The notes: a model not told the origin generated them from the sequence alone. Counted from the stretch's first letter, positions 8,083-16,294 are shown. The stretch: DNA of 64,000 nucleotides from Lachnospiraceae bacterium EP-SM-12S-S03 (GCA_020540725.1 JAJBSL010000001.1:1-64000), one strand, 5' to 3'. Made by a program: numbers and translations.

Positions 8083-10529
8083 TCCACCTCTTTTCTCACG
8101 GGCGGTCTGGTATCAAAGGCATGGAACAGGTCTTCAAAGATAGGATGGAACTGTATCACTCCCACACGCCCGTACAAATCACTGATAAGGCACTGTCCGT
8201 TTTCCAAGTCACGGAGCCGTTTCTGGTTGTTTTCATCTTCGGAATCCACCCCGAAAAAGGCGAGGGTCTTCCTGATTTCGTTGATGTCCGTAGAACGGAA
8301 CGCAAATTTCAAGCCCAGATTGTTTTTCAGCTTTTCATCCAGCAAATCGTCCGTGTTCTGGGTGACAAAGTAAACGCCTGCGTTCATGGCACGTCCGGCA
8401 CGAACCAGCTTCATAGATAGGGTCTTGCCCTGTGCCACCTGTAAGAAGCTCCATGCTTCATCCAAATCCACAATCTTAAACACGCTGCGGTCAGTATGGA
8501 TGAAGTCGAGGGCAAAGGTGCTGATTACAATGAGCATTGCCACGGAAAGCAGCTCCATTGTGGTGTATTCTTCAAACGAGGTTTCCTTATCCGGCAGCAC
8601 CAAATCCGCCACCTGAATGATGTTGAGCTGCTTTTCAAGGCTGATGGACTGTGTGACATCCCCATCCGAAAAGAGCAGGTGTGCAAAGTCATAGTCCGTA
8701 AAGGATTCGATATGGTCGGCTATGCTGGTGCTGATGGTGGTTCCCTCTGCCCGTAGTTCCTCAATCACTTTGAAAAGCCCTCGTTCCTCACTGTTTGTCA
8801 CCGCACGGATGGCTTTCCGAAGAACCGGGAATTTCTCCCCGTCACGGCTGGAAATGCCTGTTAAAAAGGTCAGGATGTCGATTGCCAGTGATTCAGAATC
8901 CTTTGGGTTCTCCATAATCACATACGGGTCGAGTAAGCCCCTGTTCTGTTCCTCCGAAGTCAGGTTTACGATATTGATTTCATGGGCGATTTCCGGCAGG
9001 GTTTCTTTCCAGCGTCCCCGTTCCGCTTTCGGGTCAACAATGAGTGCCTGTGCCCCAAATAATACACAGTAGTAGACAATCATATTGTTGCTGAATGATT
9101 TTCCACCGCCGAGGGAGCCGACAAAAGCGGCAGCAAGGGCGTTGGTGACGGAGCCTTTTACCCCTTGACTGGCAAGGGCAGGCTTTAAGTACACGTTTCT
9201 TCCTGTATCAAGGCTGTACCCGATATAAATGCCCTCCGGTTCCCCTAACATCTGGGTTGCCCCGAAGCCAAGACCAGCAAGGAAGTCACTGGTGACATAC
9301 TGGATATAATCGTTCAGATACCGTTTGCTGGCAGGGAGAAATTCCCCATGCAGCCCCAGCATATCCCCAAAGGGGCGAACCAGCTTCACGTTCAAATCGT
9401 CATAAAAATCTTTCACCTCATTGCAGCGGCGTTTCAGTTCTTCCAAGTCGGGAGCCGTCACACGCACCACATAGGACAGCTTATACATAGATTCCTTGCT
9501 CTGGTCTAAGGTGGATTCCAGCTCATTTACGCTGTCTAAAGCGTCCACCACGTTTGTACTGGTTTCACTGTCATTCTGCCATGCGTGGTTGTCCAAATCT
9601 TTCAGCTCTTTTTTCTTGTTCCGCACCGTGGAGAGGGCTTTCCGGTTTGTCACAATCTCCACATTCATAGAGGTATCAATGGGAAAAGTGAATTGCTGCT
9701 GCTGATAGTAAAAGATTTCCGAGGATGGGAAGTCCAGTTCCCCTACAATGCTGTTGATGGTAAAGTAGGCGGCATAAACTGTCCCGTCTTCCTGTTCGAT
9801 TTTCAGATACCGCTGGTTTTCCTCTATCAGACAACGGGTAGGTTTGATGAGGTCATAGTATTTCACCAGCGTTTCCTCCTGAAACCGTTTCTTCGGAAGA
9901 TAATACTCATAATCTTCGTAGGCGGTTCCGGTCTGCCCGTATAAATGCTCAATCAGATAGCCAAAATCGTCCTTGTTAAGCCGCCGGACTTTGAAGCGGC
10001 GTGAGATTTTACTCTCCAACAGTTTTTCCATCTTCTGAAACCGCCAGATTTCCTCATTGCTCATGGAAACAAAATCCCCCATGAGCTTGTGGTTGACTTC
10101 ATGGAGGAAGTCGGAAACAGCGGTCTTTGCTTCCCTGCGAAACTGCTTCATGGTGACTTCCTGCTCATTGACAAGCAGCTTAAGGCCGATAAAAAAGCGG
10201 TAGTCCACCTGATTTTCCCCTATCATGGAAATGAGGGCTTCGGTCTGTGCGTCAATCTTTGCACAGGCAACGTCCTTTAGCTTGCCTGTTACTTCCTGTT
10301 TGGAGCGTTCCTGTGCCGCCCGTATGCTGGATTCGGTGCTGATTTGCAGGGCGTGAATCTTCCCGTCCCTGTTCTGGGCGATAAGCTGCCGGAACGAATC
10401 GTGTACCTGATATTTCTGTTCAGGGCTTAAAAAAGAATAGTTGTAGGGAAGCAGCTCATAGTAAGCGAAGCACTCCCCGTCATGGTTGAACACAAGGTTA
10501 TTTTCGATATACTTAATCGGATATGCCAT
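8079..10529 (-). CDS. orf16: VirB4-like conjugation ATPase (Tn916 Orf16-like)
   Basis: The motor ATPase of the type IV-like transfer apparatus, 816 residues. Walker A reads GSLGGGKS near the middle, and the Walker B region is seen as IVDLDEAWSF, with QN (VTQNTDD) downstream, as in the VirB4/TraC/ConE group. The N-terminal half is the VirB4-specific domain. I place the start at 10529 (MAYPIKY), with AGGAG 8 bases upstream, rather than at the upstream in-frame codon. The start overlaps the end of tcpE by about 17 bp. Confidence 0.93.
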   Translation of the reverse strand: MAYPIKYIENNLVFNHDGECFAYYELLPYNYSFLSPEQKYQVHDSFRQLIAQNRDGKIHALQISTESSIRAAQERSKQEVTGKLKDVACAKIDAQTEALISMIGENQVDYRFFIGLKLLVNEQEVTMKQFRREAKTAVSDFLHEVNHKLMGDFVSMSNEEIWRFQKMEKLLESKISRRFKVRRLNKDDFGYLIEHLYGQTGTAYEDYEYYLPKKRFQEETLVKYYDLIKPTRCLIEENQRYLKIEQEDGTVYAAYFTINSIVGELDFPSSEIFYYQQQQFTFPIDTSMNVEIVTNRKALSTVRNKKKELKDLDNHAWQNDSETSTNVVDALDSVNELESTLDQSKESMYKLSYVVRVTAPDLEELKRRCNEVKDFYDDLNVKLVRPFGDMLGLHGEFLPASKRYLNDYIQYVTSDFLAGLGFGATQMLGEPEGIYIGYSLDTGRNVYLKPALASQGVKGSVTNALAAAFVGSLGGGKSFSNNMIVYYCVLFGAQALIVDPKAERGRWKETLPEIAHEINIVNLTSEEQNRGLLDPYVIMENPKDSESLAIDILTFLTGISSRDGEKFPVLRKAIRAVTNSEERGLFKVIEELRAEGTTISTSIADHIESFTDYDFAHLLFSDGDVTQSISLEKQLNIIQVADLVLPDKETSFEEYTTMELLSVAMLIVISTFALDFIHTDRSVFKIVDLDEAWSFLQVAQGKTLSMKLVRAGRAMNAGVYFVTQNTDDLLDEKLKNNLGLKFAFRSTDINEIRKTLAFFGVDSEDENNQKRLRDLENGQCLISDLYGRVGVIQFHPIFEDLFHAFDTRPPVRKEVE

Positions 10530-10905
10530 AAATATCACTCCTAACTGCCGTGATGGGCTGTGCCGGATATTCCTTTTCCAGCTTCACGGGCTTTCCTGCA
10601 TACGTCAGTTTCGGGCGTACCAGATATGCCAGTACGGATTTCAGGAAGCCGTAAGGCTTCTTCCCGTCAAAGGTCTTCTGGCACATGAACCAAGTAAGGG
10701 CAAAGGGTACGCCGAAATATTTCAAAAATGCCCCGTCAATGAACGAAAGGGGAGGGAGGTTCCCCAAGAGCATAACCGCAAACACCGACACCACGAACCA
10801 CGCCATCTGTGTGAACGTGATGGGGAATGGCAGCTTAAAATCATTGATGGAATAGAGTACCTTTTCCACCGACCAGATACTGGTATAGCTTCGTATTTTC
10901 TTCAT
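10513..10905 (-). CDS. orf17: TcpE-family conjugation protein (Tn916 Orf17-like)
   Basis: A 130-residue membrane protein. A short N-terminal region (YTSIWSVEKVLYSINDFKLP) is followed by two adjacent membrane helices (about 31-46 and 52-70) and a basic cytoplasmic tail. This is the TcpE architecture essential for transfer in pCW3 and Tn916-type systems. AGAAAGGA precedes the ATG by 8 bases. It overlaps the following orf16 start. About 90 bp without a gene separate it from the upstream ardA. Confidence 0.88.
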   Translation of the reverse strand: MKKIRSYTSIWSVEKVLYSINDFKLPFPITFTQMAWFVVSVFAVMLLGNLPPLSFIDGAFLKYFGVPFALTWFMCQKTFDGKKPYGFLKSVLAYLVRPKLTYAGKPVKLEKEYPAQPITAVRSDIYGISD

Positions 10906-10996
10906 GTTGTCCGTCCTTTCTAAAAGATGGGGGCAGCAAAAGCCGCCCCTGAATCAAAAAATCCGCCTGCATTTCCTGAAAGAGATACAGACGGGT

Positions 10997-11494
10997 CTAC
11001 CGTATGATTTCATATACGCCGTGGTTCGTGACAACAAAGGTTCCCTCCAATTCCATGTCACGCCCATAGGCGGCATAGTCGATATAGTTTTGTAAGTGTG
11101 CCGGAAGTTCCCCAAGCTGTCCGGTTTCTTCCAGATAGTAGCGAGCCACATCCGCCATATCGTCACAGCCGGAATGGCAGATAATATCGTCTTCATGCTC
11201 ACAGAGTTCTTCGATACTGCCAAAGTAGGATTGCAGCTCTGATAGTTCCTCCTGAATATATTCCGGTAAGTCCTCCACCATTTCACACAGGCGGTTGACT
11301 TCCTCAATGGGGGTATATTCGTCAATCGCAAAGGGCAGCTCATAATCATGGATGGCATATTCCTCATATTCATCATTCAAGCCGATACGTTCTTTGACTT
11401 CCTCAAAATCCACAGGCGGCGTGAACCATGCCCCTACCAGTTCGCCCTCATTGTATTTTCCTAAGTTGGCAATGTAAATCCGCATTTCTTCCAA
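10997..11494 (-). CDS. ardA: ArdA antirestriction protein, copy 2
   Basis: An acidic DNA-mimic protein of 165 residues that blocks type I restriction enzymes during entry into a new host. The family start (MRIYIANLGKYNEG...GAWF), the PVDFEE segment, the DYELPF motif and the YIDYAAYGRDME ending are all clear, and the net charge is strongly negative. A near-perfect ribosome site (AAGGAGGTGA) sits the right distance from a TTG at 11494. The first ATG at 11485 is 18 bases from it, so TTG may be the true start. It is a diverged tandem paralogue of the next gene upstream. Confidence 0.92.
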   Translation of the reverse strand: MEEMRIYIANLGKYNEGELVGAWFTPPVDFEEVKERIGLNDEYEEYAIHDYELPFAIDEYTPIEEVNRLCEMVEDLPEYIQEELSELQSYFGSIEELCEHEDDIICHSGCDDMADVARYYLEETGQLGELPAHLQNYIDYAAYGRDMELEGTFVVTNHGVYEIIR

Positions 11495-11510
11495 GTTCCT
11501 TCACCTCCTT

Positions 11511-12023
11511 TTAGCGGTAATAAAAGATACCATTGTCCGTAAACAGGTAGTTTTCGCTGGTTTCCAGCTCCCGACCAATGGCAGCGTAGTCGATATGGTT
11601 CATTAAGTCTGGGTGTATTTCTCCGAATACCTGAATCTCCTGCACCAGATAATGGGCGAGGGATTCTCCGTCCTGCACCGGATAGCAGCGTATCTGGTCT
11701 TTGTGGTCGATAAATTCCGTAAAGCTGGAAAACCACCGCTTTTGTACCACATCCATTTCATAATAGAGAGGCGTTCCCTGCATTTCCTGTACCATCCGGC
11801 AAAGGGCGTTGATTTCCCAGAGCCTTGTGTTGCCCTCCAATGGAAACGGCAGCTCATAGTCTTCAATTTCGATTTCTTCCTCACTCTGAACCCCAAGACG
11901 TTCCCTGATTTCTTCAAAATCCACGGGGCAGGAAAACCATGCCCCCGGATATTCCTCAAAATCCTCATGGTAAAACCTTGTGGTGTTCAGGATGTAGATT
12001 TTCATTTCCTCAATCAGTATCAC
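11511..12023 (-). CDS. ardA: ArdA antirestriction protein, copy 1
   Basis: A second ArdA-type protein, about 164-170 residues and strongly acidic. It shares MKIYILNT, GAWFSCPVDFEE, DYELPFP and HIDYAAIGRELE with copy 2, but most other residues differ, so the pair is not a recent duplication. The start is uncertain: the GTG at 12023 lies almost on top of AAAGGA, and the ATG at 12005 is about 19 bases away. A structured leader lies just upstream. Two antirestriction genes may widen the range of restriction systems the element can evade; this is inference. Confidence 0.9.
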   Translation of the reverse strand: MILIEEMKIYILNTTRFYHEDFEEYPGAWFSCPVDFEEIRERLGVQSEEEIEIEDYELPFPLEGNTRLWEINALCRMVQEMQGTPLYYEMDVVQKRWFSSFTEFIDHKDQIRCYPVQDGESLAHYLVQEIQVFGEIHPDLMNHIDYAAIGRELETSENYLFTDNGIFYYR

Positions 12024-12044
12024 GTCCTTTCTCTGTCAGGTTGT

Positions 12045-12119
12045 TTGGGGAGTTACGCTCCCCAAGCCCCTAGTGGACTTCCGCCATGAAGCAATCAGAG
12101 CTTGCTCCATAACGGAAGT
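12045..12119 (-). promoter_or_regulatory. Structured leader upstream of the ardA pair
   Basis: Two nested inverted repeats occupy the gap between tcpD and ardA: an 8-bp stem TTGGGGAG/CTCCCCAA with a TTACG loop (12045-12065) and arms ACTTCCG/CGGAAGT (12077-12119) around a smaller AAGC/GCTT stem. There is no T-run, so this looks more like a processing or translation-control leader than a terminator. Confidence 0.4.
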
Positions 12120-12134
12120 GTAATATGTTTTTTC

Positions 12135-12356
12135 CTATGCACCGATAATCTTATTAAACAGTTCCAGTAAGATGTCCTTTACACCGTCCGCATTGAAGAC
12201 CAGACCAACCGCTACAAGGGACACTACTAAAAAGCCGATAAGTTTGGAAAATTCCCTCTTAAATCCGAGGTACAGTCCAATCACCACGATTGCCAGCAGC
12301 ACAAGGGACTGGGCGTTGGATAAAAACCAGTTGTAAAGATTCTGTCCGAAATTCAT
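12135..12356 (-). CDS. orf19: TcpD-like small membrane protein (Tn916 Orf19-like)
   Basis: A 73-residue protein with two hydrophobic helices (about 16-29 and 37-53: SLVLLAIVVIGLYLGF and KLIGFLVVSLVAVGLVF). It resembles the TcpD family of conjugation-channel components and occupies the orf19 position. AAGGAG lies 5 bases before the ATG. It follows mobT by about 50 bp. The exact role of this family in the channel is not settled. Confidence 0.8.
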   Translation of the reverse strand: MNFGQNLYNWFLSNAQSLVLLAIVVIGLYLGFKREFSKLIGFLVVSLVAVGLVFNADGVKDILLELFNKIIGA

Positions 12357-12407
12357 AAAAGCTCCTTTCTTTCCTGTAAGAGTTCTTAGGTTCCAAAATT
12401 GCCACCG

Positions 12408-13589
12408 TTAAAGCACCACCTCCTTTGCAGCGGCGGCTTGCTGCTTCAGGATTTTTTCGTGCTTCTCCGTCAGCTTTGCATGGGTGATGATGTCATGGAC
12501 AATCTGGGTGTGGTTCATCTTATCCAGACGGAGAGCCAGCTTTAACGTGGGGGCTACCTGATGGGAGAGCCAGTGCAGGGTGCGTTCAAAGGAATAGGGT
12601 TCCGGTTTCGTTGTCAGTTTCAGACTTCCCCTGTGTTCCCCCATAAACCACGCCCATTCCTCATTGATACGCCAGTCAGAACGGGGCTTCGTATCGTCCC
12701 TGTCCACGAACCGGATATAGCGGTTGATGATTTGAAAAGCTGTCCGTTCTGGATTGTCATGTTCTAACAGGTCACGGATGGCGTAAAAGGCACGCTCATT
12801 TTTCAGCCGGATTTCAAAGCGGTTCTTTACCTCTGCGTCCGCAATGGGAATATCATGCTTTTTGTACTGCTCATAGTCCTTTTCGTAAATGCAGAAGTAC
12901 ACCTCACTTTGGAGGGAACCGATATACAGGGTGTTCCCCATACATTCTTTTTCCTCACGCCGTACCAGTTCGCCGCTGCGGTAGCTTTTGAAGCTGCGGA
13001 AGACCGAGATACATTCCTCATTCCGGCACTTCTCTGTCAGATGGGGAATGTTCAGGATTCCCGTTTTGTCATTGATAGCGAGGTCAAGCCGCTTCATCAC
13101 GCCGTCCTCCATGAGAACGTCCATGAAAAATTCATACCAGCTCCGTTCCTGTGCCAGCAGATAGCTTTCAAACTGGCGGCAGCCACGCCCTTTCAGTTCC
13201 AGCAGCACCCCTTTTTCCAGTTCCGGCGATACCAAAACGAAAATATCCCCAAGATAGTAATGCTCCGTGTAAGAGTAGAAGCCGTAGTCTTCATGGATAA
13301 AGTAAGGCAGCTTTAGCCGCAGCACGTCTTCCACGATATGCTTCACATCTGTAGTGGGAAAGCGAATCCGCACATAGTCAAAGAGCATTTCAAGGGGAGC
13401 GTCTGGGTTAAAGCGTTCCAGAGCTTCCGTGATGGCTTCCTGTAATGCTTCGGATGGGTGAGCCTTGCCCGTTTCAATATCGCTCAGGTACGGACGGGTG
13501 ATTCCGGCAGCTAGGGCAAGTTTCTGTTGTGAGATACCGTAACTTTCCCGTTTCTCTTTGATGTTCCGTACCCATGTTTCTTCATTCAG
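12408..13589 (-). CDS. mobT: MobT relaxase / replication initiator (Tn916 Orf20-like), CTG start
   Basis: The protein that nicks oriT and starts rolling-circle transfer. The ATG at 13388 would give only 326 residues and cut off a clear XRE-like helix-turn-helix. The same frame stays open for 67 more codons (ETWVRNIKEKR, GISQQKLALAAGITRPYLSD) up to a CTG at 13589, with AGGAGG 8 bases upstream and no in-frame ATG, GTG or TTG nearby. The full product is about 393 residues, close to Orf20 of Tn916 as I recall it. The catalytic half (YGFYSYTEHYYLGDIFV, MKRLDLAINDK) fits the Rep_trans/MobT family. oriT lies immediately upstream. Confidence 0.88.
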   Translation of the reverse strand: MNEETWVRNIKEKRESYGISQQKLALAAGITRPYLSDIETGKAHPSEALQEAITEALERFNPDAPLEMLFDYVRIRFPTTDVKHIVEDVLRLKLPYFIHEDYGFYSYTEHYYLGDIFVLVSPELEKGVLLELKGRGCRQFESYLLAQERSWYEFFMDVLMEDGVMKRLDLAINDKTGILNIPHLTEKCRNEECISVFRSFKSYRSGELVRREEKECMGNTLYIGSLQSEVYFCIYEKDYEQYKKHDIPIADAEVKNRFEIRLKNERAFYAIRDLLEHDNPERTAFQIINRYIRFVDRDDTKPRSDWRINEEWAWFMGEHRGSLKLTTKPEPYSFERTLHWLSHQVAPTLKLALRLDKMNHTQIVHDIITHAKLTEKHEKILKQQAAAAKEVVL

Positions 13590-13613
13590 TGAAAATCCCT
13601 CCTGTCTAAAAAA

Positions 13614-13649
13614 GCGTATGTCAACTTTCAGAGCCTTGTTGACATACGC
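13614..13649. repeat. Perfect 12-bp inverted repeat upstream of mobT
   Basis: Arms GCGTATGTCAAC (13614-13625) and GTTGACATACGC (13638-13649) flank a 12-nt spacer. The element lies between the mobT ribosome site and the nic-like hairpin. It may be an oriT accessory site for MobT or its helper, or an operator. No convincing promoter -10 goes with the TTGACA it contains. Confidence 0.65.
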
Positions 13650-13719
13650 CGGATATGGGAAAATCCCTTGTGTACCGTGGGATTCTGCCCTGTTGTTTGG
13701 TTATTGCCTGTCGATTTGT

Positions 13720-13743
13720 ACCCCTCTGTTAGATACGAGGGGT
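13720..13743 (-). other. Predicted oriT nic hairpin of the ICE
   Basis: On the minus strand a 24-nt inverted repeat has arms ACCCCTC and GAGGGGT, with CTAACAG running from the spacer into the right arm. As I recall it, the oriT hairpin of ICEBs1, which is nicked by a related relaxase, has the same length, the same ACCCC/GGGGT ends and the same CTAACAG at the same offset. Its place between mobT and the orf21 coupling-protein gene is where oriT lies in Tn916. Confidence 0.75.
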
Positions 13744-13747
13744 TCAT

Positions 13748-13773
13748 GCTGGCGTGCCTTGCGGCACACCAGC
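13748..13773. repeat. Hairpin beside oriT, past the orf21 stop
   Basis: An 11-bp stem with one mismatch (GCTGGcGTGCC/GGCACaCCAGC) and a TTGC tetraloop, 4 bp after the nic-like repeat and 10 bp past the orf21 stop codon. It could be part of oriT or slow transcription into it. Confidence 0.6.
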
Positions 13774-13782
13774 CACAGCAGG

Positions 13783-15180
13783 TCAGTCCGTTTCTGCGGC
13801 TTTCGCTTCGCACGCCGCCTGCACTCCCTGCCTGCTGTCTATGAGCTTTTTTATTTCTTTGAGGAAATCGTGTCCTTTTGGCACAAGGGGCGTGTAAAAC
13901 TCTGAGATAACACTGGTTCCCACATCCACATAGCCACGCCCTTTTATCTGCTTTAGGAAGAAATCCTTTGTGGTTTCCCCGAACATCATTCCATAGCCCA
14001 TTTCCGACATCCGCCCCAGAGCCACACGGAAATTGAACTGGTCACGGATTCCGTCCCCCAGATACTTTGCGTCCGGACGCTGGCAGGCGAGAATCAGGAA
14101 GAAGCCAGCCTGCCGCCCAAGCATAACGATTTGTTTTAATTTGTTGAGGACAGCGGCATTTTCTTTTGTGCCGAGCATTTCCATAAATGCCACATATTCA
14201 TCAAAGATAAGGAAATTTGCCGGAAGCCCCAAGTAAGCGTAGTTTTCCCCTGTCCGGTAATTCTCCATGAGCTTCATGTCTTCGCTGCGTTTCATCATTT
14301 CTTCATAGAAACGGTCAATGCAGGCGAGCATATCTTCCTTTTTGTAGTACACATCCGGCATAACCGCCTGTAAATCTGCAAGGTCGGCGTTCTTCGGGTC
14401 TAATACGAACAGGACGGCGTTGGTGCGGAGCAGGGCTTCAATGAGGGTCAGGATAAAGTAGGTCTTTCCGCCGCCGGTTCCTCCGGCAATGAGCATATGG
14501 GGGAGCTTGTCATACTCCCACCAGACATTTTCCATAAGCCGGAGCCTGCCGTCCTTTGCCTGTACATCCTCAATGGAAATACGGTTGGCAATGGTATCAT
14601 AAAGCAGGGTGTACTCCACATAGGAATCCTTTAATTCCTTATCCGTCAGCTCACAGTACAAGCCGCTTTCCAGCTTTTTCTCCAAGTGTAAGAGCTGCTC
14701 CTGATATTTCCCCAAGGTGATTTCCACACGGATATGGAGCAAGCCCTGTTTCATCCGGTAGTAGATTTTGGGAAAATAAGTGATGGTTTCTTTGGAACGG
14801 CTGGAAGACAAGTCCTTGAAAAAAGCGTCTTCCTTTCTCTGCTCCGATTCATACCACTTGTTTTCCAACACCATCCTTGCCAGCTTTTGGCGGTGGATGA
14901 GCTGCTTTACTTCGTCCCTGCGGTATCGCCAGAACAGAAGAACTGCTGTAAGACACACCAGCCCTGCCACGCCCATGCTGAATAACAGGTAAGGGATATT
15001 TATGTCCTGTGCTATCTGGGAAAGGGACACTTCCTGCCAGTTGGTTCCGGCAATCTGCCGGATATGAAACAGCAGGACAACCAGCAGGAAGACAGGGAAC
15101 AGGGCGGCAAGGGCAGTATGGAACACAAGGTCTTTATCCGTGGGGCGGATACGTTTTCCACGGGGGAAAAGCTGTTTCAT
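13783..15180 (-). CDS. orf21: FtsK/SpoIIIE-like coupling protein (Tn916 Orf21-like, TcpA)
   Basis: The ATPase that brings relaxase-bound DNA to the transfer channel, 465 residues. Two N-terminal membrane helices (about 21-38 and 58-78) are followed by an FtsK-type motor with Walker A GGTGGGKT and Walker B NFLIFDE, then QRPDAKYLGDGIRDQF typical of this group. The start at 15180 has GGAGG 9 bases upstream; a longer frame to 15303 would cover most of the preceding small gene. It lies directly before oriT. Confidence 0.93.
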   Translation of the reverse strand: MKQLFPRGKRIRPTDKDLVFHTALAALFPVFLLVVLLFHIRQIAGTNWQEVSLSQIAQDINIPYLLFSMGVAGLVCLTAVLLFWRYRRDEVKQLIHRQKLARMVLENKWYESEQRKEDAFFKDLSSSRSKETITYFPKIYYRMKQGLLHIRVEITLGKYQEQLLHLEKKLESGLYCELTDKELKDSYVEYTLLYDTIANRISIEDVQAKDGRLRLMENVWWEYDKLPHMLIAGGTGGGKTYFILTLIEALLRTNAVLFVLDPKNADLADLQAVMPDVYYKKEDMLACIDRFYEEMMKRSEDMKLMENYRTGENYAYLGLPANFLIFDEYVAFMEMLGTKENAAVLNKLKQIVMLGRQAGFFLILACQRPDAKYLGDGIRDQFNFRVALGRMSEMGYGMMFGETTKDFFLKQIKGRGYVDVGTSVISEFYTPLVPKGHDFLKEIKKLIDSRQGVQAACEAKAAETD

Positions 15181-15203
15181 GGGAACAATCCTCCTTTCCG
15201 TGA

Positions 15204-15449
15204 TTAAAAATAGCCCATATAAAGCAGCGAATATCCTTTCTTGTTGTCTTCCATATGGGCTTGAAATAAAAAAGTATAGCCGGACAACTCCCTGCACAGA
15301 CATTCCGGCATATAAACTGCCAGATTTTCCGGCGGCTGATAATCTTCTAGGGCTTCGATAAGAAGCTGACCTGCCATCCAGCAGTATTCCGGCAGAGAAA
15401 CCAGCCGGAAGTCCTGTTCGTATTCTTCATATCCAGTAATTGCGTCCAT
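15204..15449 (-). CDS. Small conserved-looking ICE protein, unknown
   Basis: An 81-residue acidic protein with no recognised domain and no membrane helix. Its ATG is 2 bases after the orf22 stop, so it is translationally coupled, and it is followed by orf21. Tyr, Leu and Glu are frequent, and a MPECLCREL segment carries two cysteines. The tight spacing on both sides supports a real gene. I cannot assign a function. Confidence 0.6.
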   Translation of the reverse strand: MDAITGYEEYEQDFRLVSLPEYCWMAGQLLIEALEDYQPPENLAVYMPECLCRELSGYTFLFQAHMEDNKKGYSLLYMGYF

Positions 15450-15451
15450 AC

Positions 15452-15829
15452 TTATTTTTCTGTTGGCGGTTCTTTCTTTGGTGATTGCGGATTCATGGCA
15501 GCACCTTTTTTCAGAACAATATCATCAGCCTTGATGTACCAGTCCACCTCTGCTCCCTGAAAGGTAGCCGTTGCCACGGTATCTGCCACAGGATGGATAA
15601 TTTCCACCTCTGCGTTGTAATCGAACTCCTTTAATGGCACGCTGGCAGGGATAGAAACCTGAATCATACGCCCCTGTCCTCTGGATTTTAAGTCATAGGT
15701 ACGCTCCTTGATTTCTTCTGATACCGAGCCGTCTTCATTCTGGAGGTGAACCTCACGGCGGAGGGCAGAAAATTTCAATGCCCCGAATGTTGCTTCCTTG
15801 TCAATCACGATTCCGTTTGCTAATCTCAT
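15452..15829 (-). CDS. orf22: DUF961/YdcP-family ICE protein (Tn916 Orf22-like)
   Basis: A 125-residue protein of the DUF961/YdcP family that opens the transfer operon in Tn916-like elements. It resembles the neighbouring orf23 product in parts (ATFGALKFSALRREV here, KTFGNLEFAGEDKTEQ there; TYDLKSRGQGRMIQVSIPA), so the two are paralogues. GGAGG lies 10 bases before the ATG. It is followed immediately by the small unknown gene. In ICEBs1 the related YdcO/YdcP proteins are linked to transfer and replication; the detailed role here is inferred from family. Confidence 0.88.
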   Translation of the reverse strand: MRLANGIVIDKEATFGALKFSALRREVHLQNEDGSVSEEIKERTYDLKSRGQGRMIQVSIPASVPLKEFDYNAEVEIIHPVADTVATATFQGAEVDWYIKADDIVLKKGAAMNPQSPKKEPPTEK

Positions 15830-15850
15830 AGTCTGATGTCCTCCTTTTCC

Positions 15851-16165
15851 TTACGCTTTTATCATATCATCAGCGTGTAAAATGTAGTTGGTAAAGCCCC
15901 TTGTGCCGATTTTATAGCCCTCTGCGGTGATACGGGGATTGACGAGCTTCACACGTTCCTCAAAGTTAAAATGTTTCTCTCCGGCTTCGGCAGGGAGGAT
16001 AACCACAATATCATCCGCCCTCTGTACGTCTGAATAAAGGTTGAAGCTGCGAGAGAGTACCGCCATGCGTCCGTTGATTCTTCTCTGTTCTGTTTTGTCT
16101 TCTCCGGCAAACTCCAAGTTGCCGAATGTTTTTTCCATGTTGGGGATAACGAATTTTAATTCCAT
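15851..16165 (-). CDS. orf23: DUF961-family ICE protein (Tn916 Orf23-like)
   Basis: A 104-residue DUF961 protein, the first clear transfer gene at this end of the ICE. Visible family features are MEKTFGNLEFAGE, SFNLYSDVQRADDIVVILP and the FTNYILHADDM ending. A ribosome site AAAGGA lies 13 bases upstream of the ATG, a little far. The 21-bp gap to orf22 suggests one operon. No clear orf24 homologue is seen upstream. Confidence 0.88.
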   Translation of the reverse strand: MELKFVIPNMEKTFGNLEFAGEDKTEQRRINGRMAVLSRSFNLYSDVQRADDIVVILPAEAGEKHFNFEERVKLVNPRITAEGYKIGTRGFTNYILHADDMIKA

Positions 16166-16228
16166 ATAGATGTACCTGTCCTTTCTGAATGTTGTGTTTG
16201 ATGGTTGGTTTCGGGTTCCGGTCTGGAA

Positions 16229-16249
16229 GCCGGAGGGGAACGCTCCGGC
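16229..16249. repeat. GC-rich hairpin in the orf23 leader
   Basis: A 7-bp perfect stem GCCGGAG/CTCCGGC with a 7-nt loop, 64 bp upstream of orf23. It lies between the edge terminator and the first transfer gene, in a leader of about 130 bp with no convincing gene. A role in controlling the transfer operon is possible but unproven. Confidence 0.4.
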
Positions 16250-16294
16250 GGTGGTGATTTCTTCGTGGTATCACATCCTTTCTGGCTTTAGAGT

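Noticed and set aside
11461..11968. Frames overlapping the two ardA genes on the same strand
   Set aside because: They are out-of-frame readings of ardA, rich in Arg and Ser. ArdA family motifs settle the frame.
16011..16274. Arg-rich minus-strand frame overlapping orf23, starting at a GTG near AGAAAGGA
   Set aside because: The ribosome site is too close to the GTG and the protein runs into orf23 in another frame. A short leader peptide cannot be excluded, but nothing supports it.
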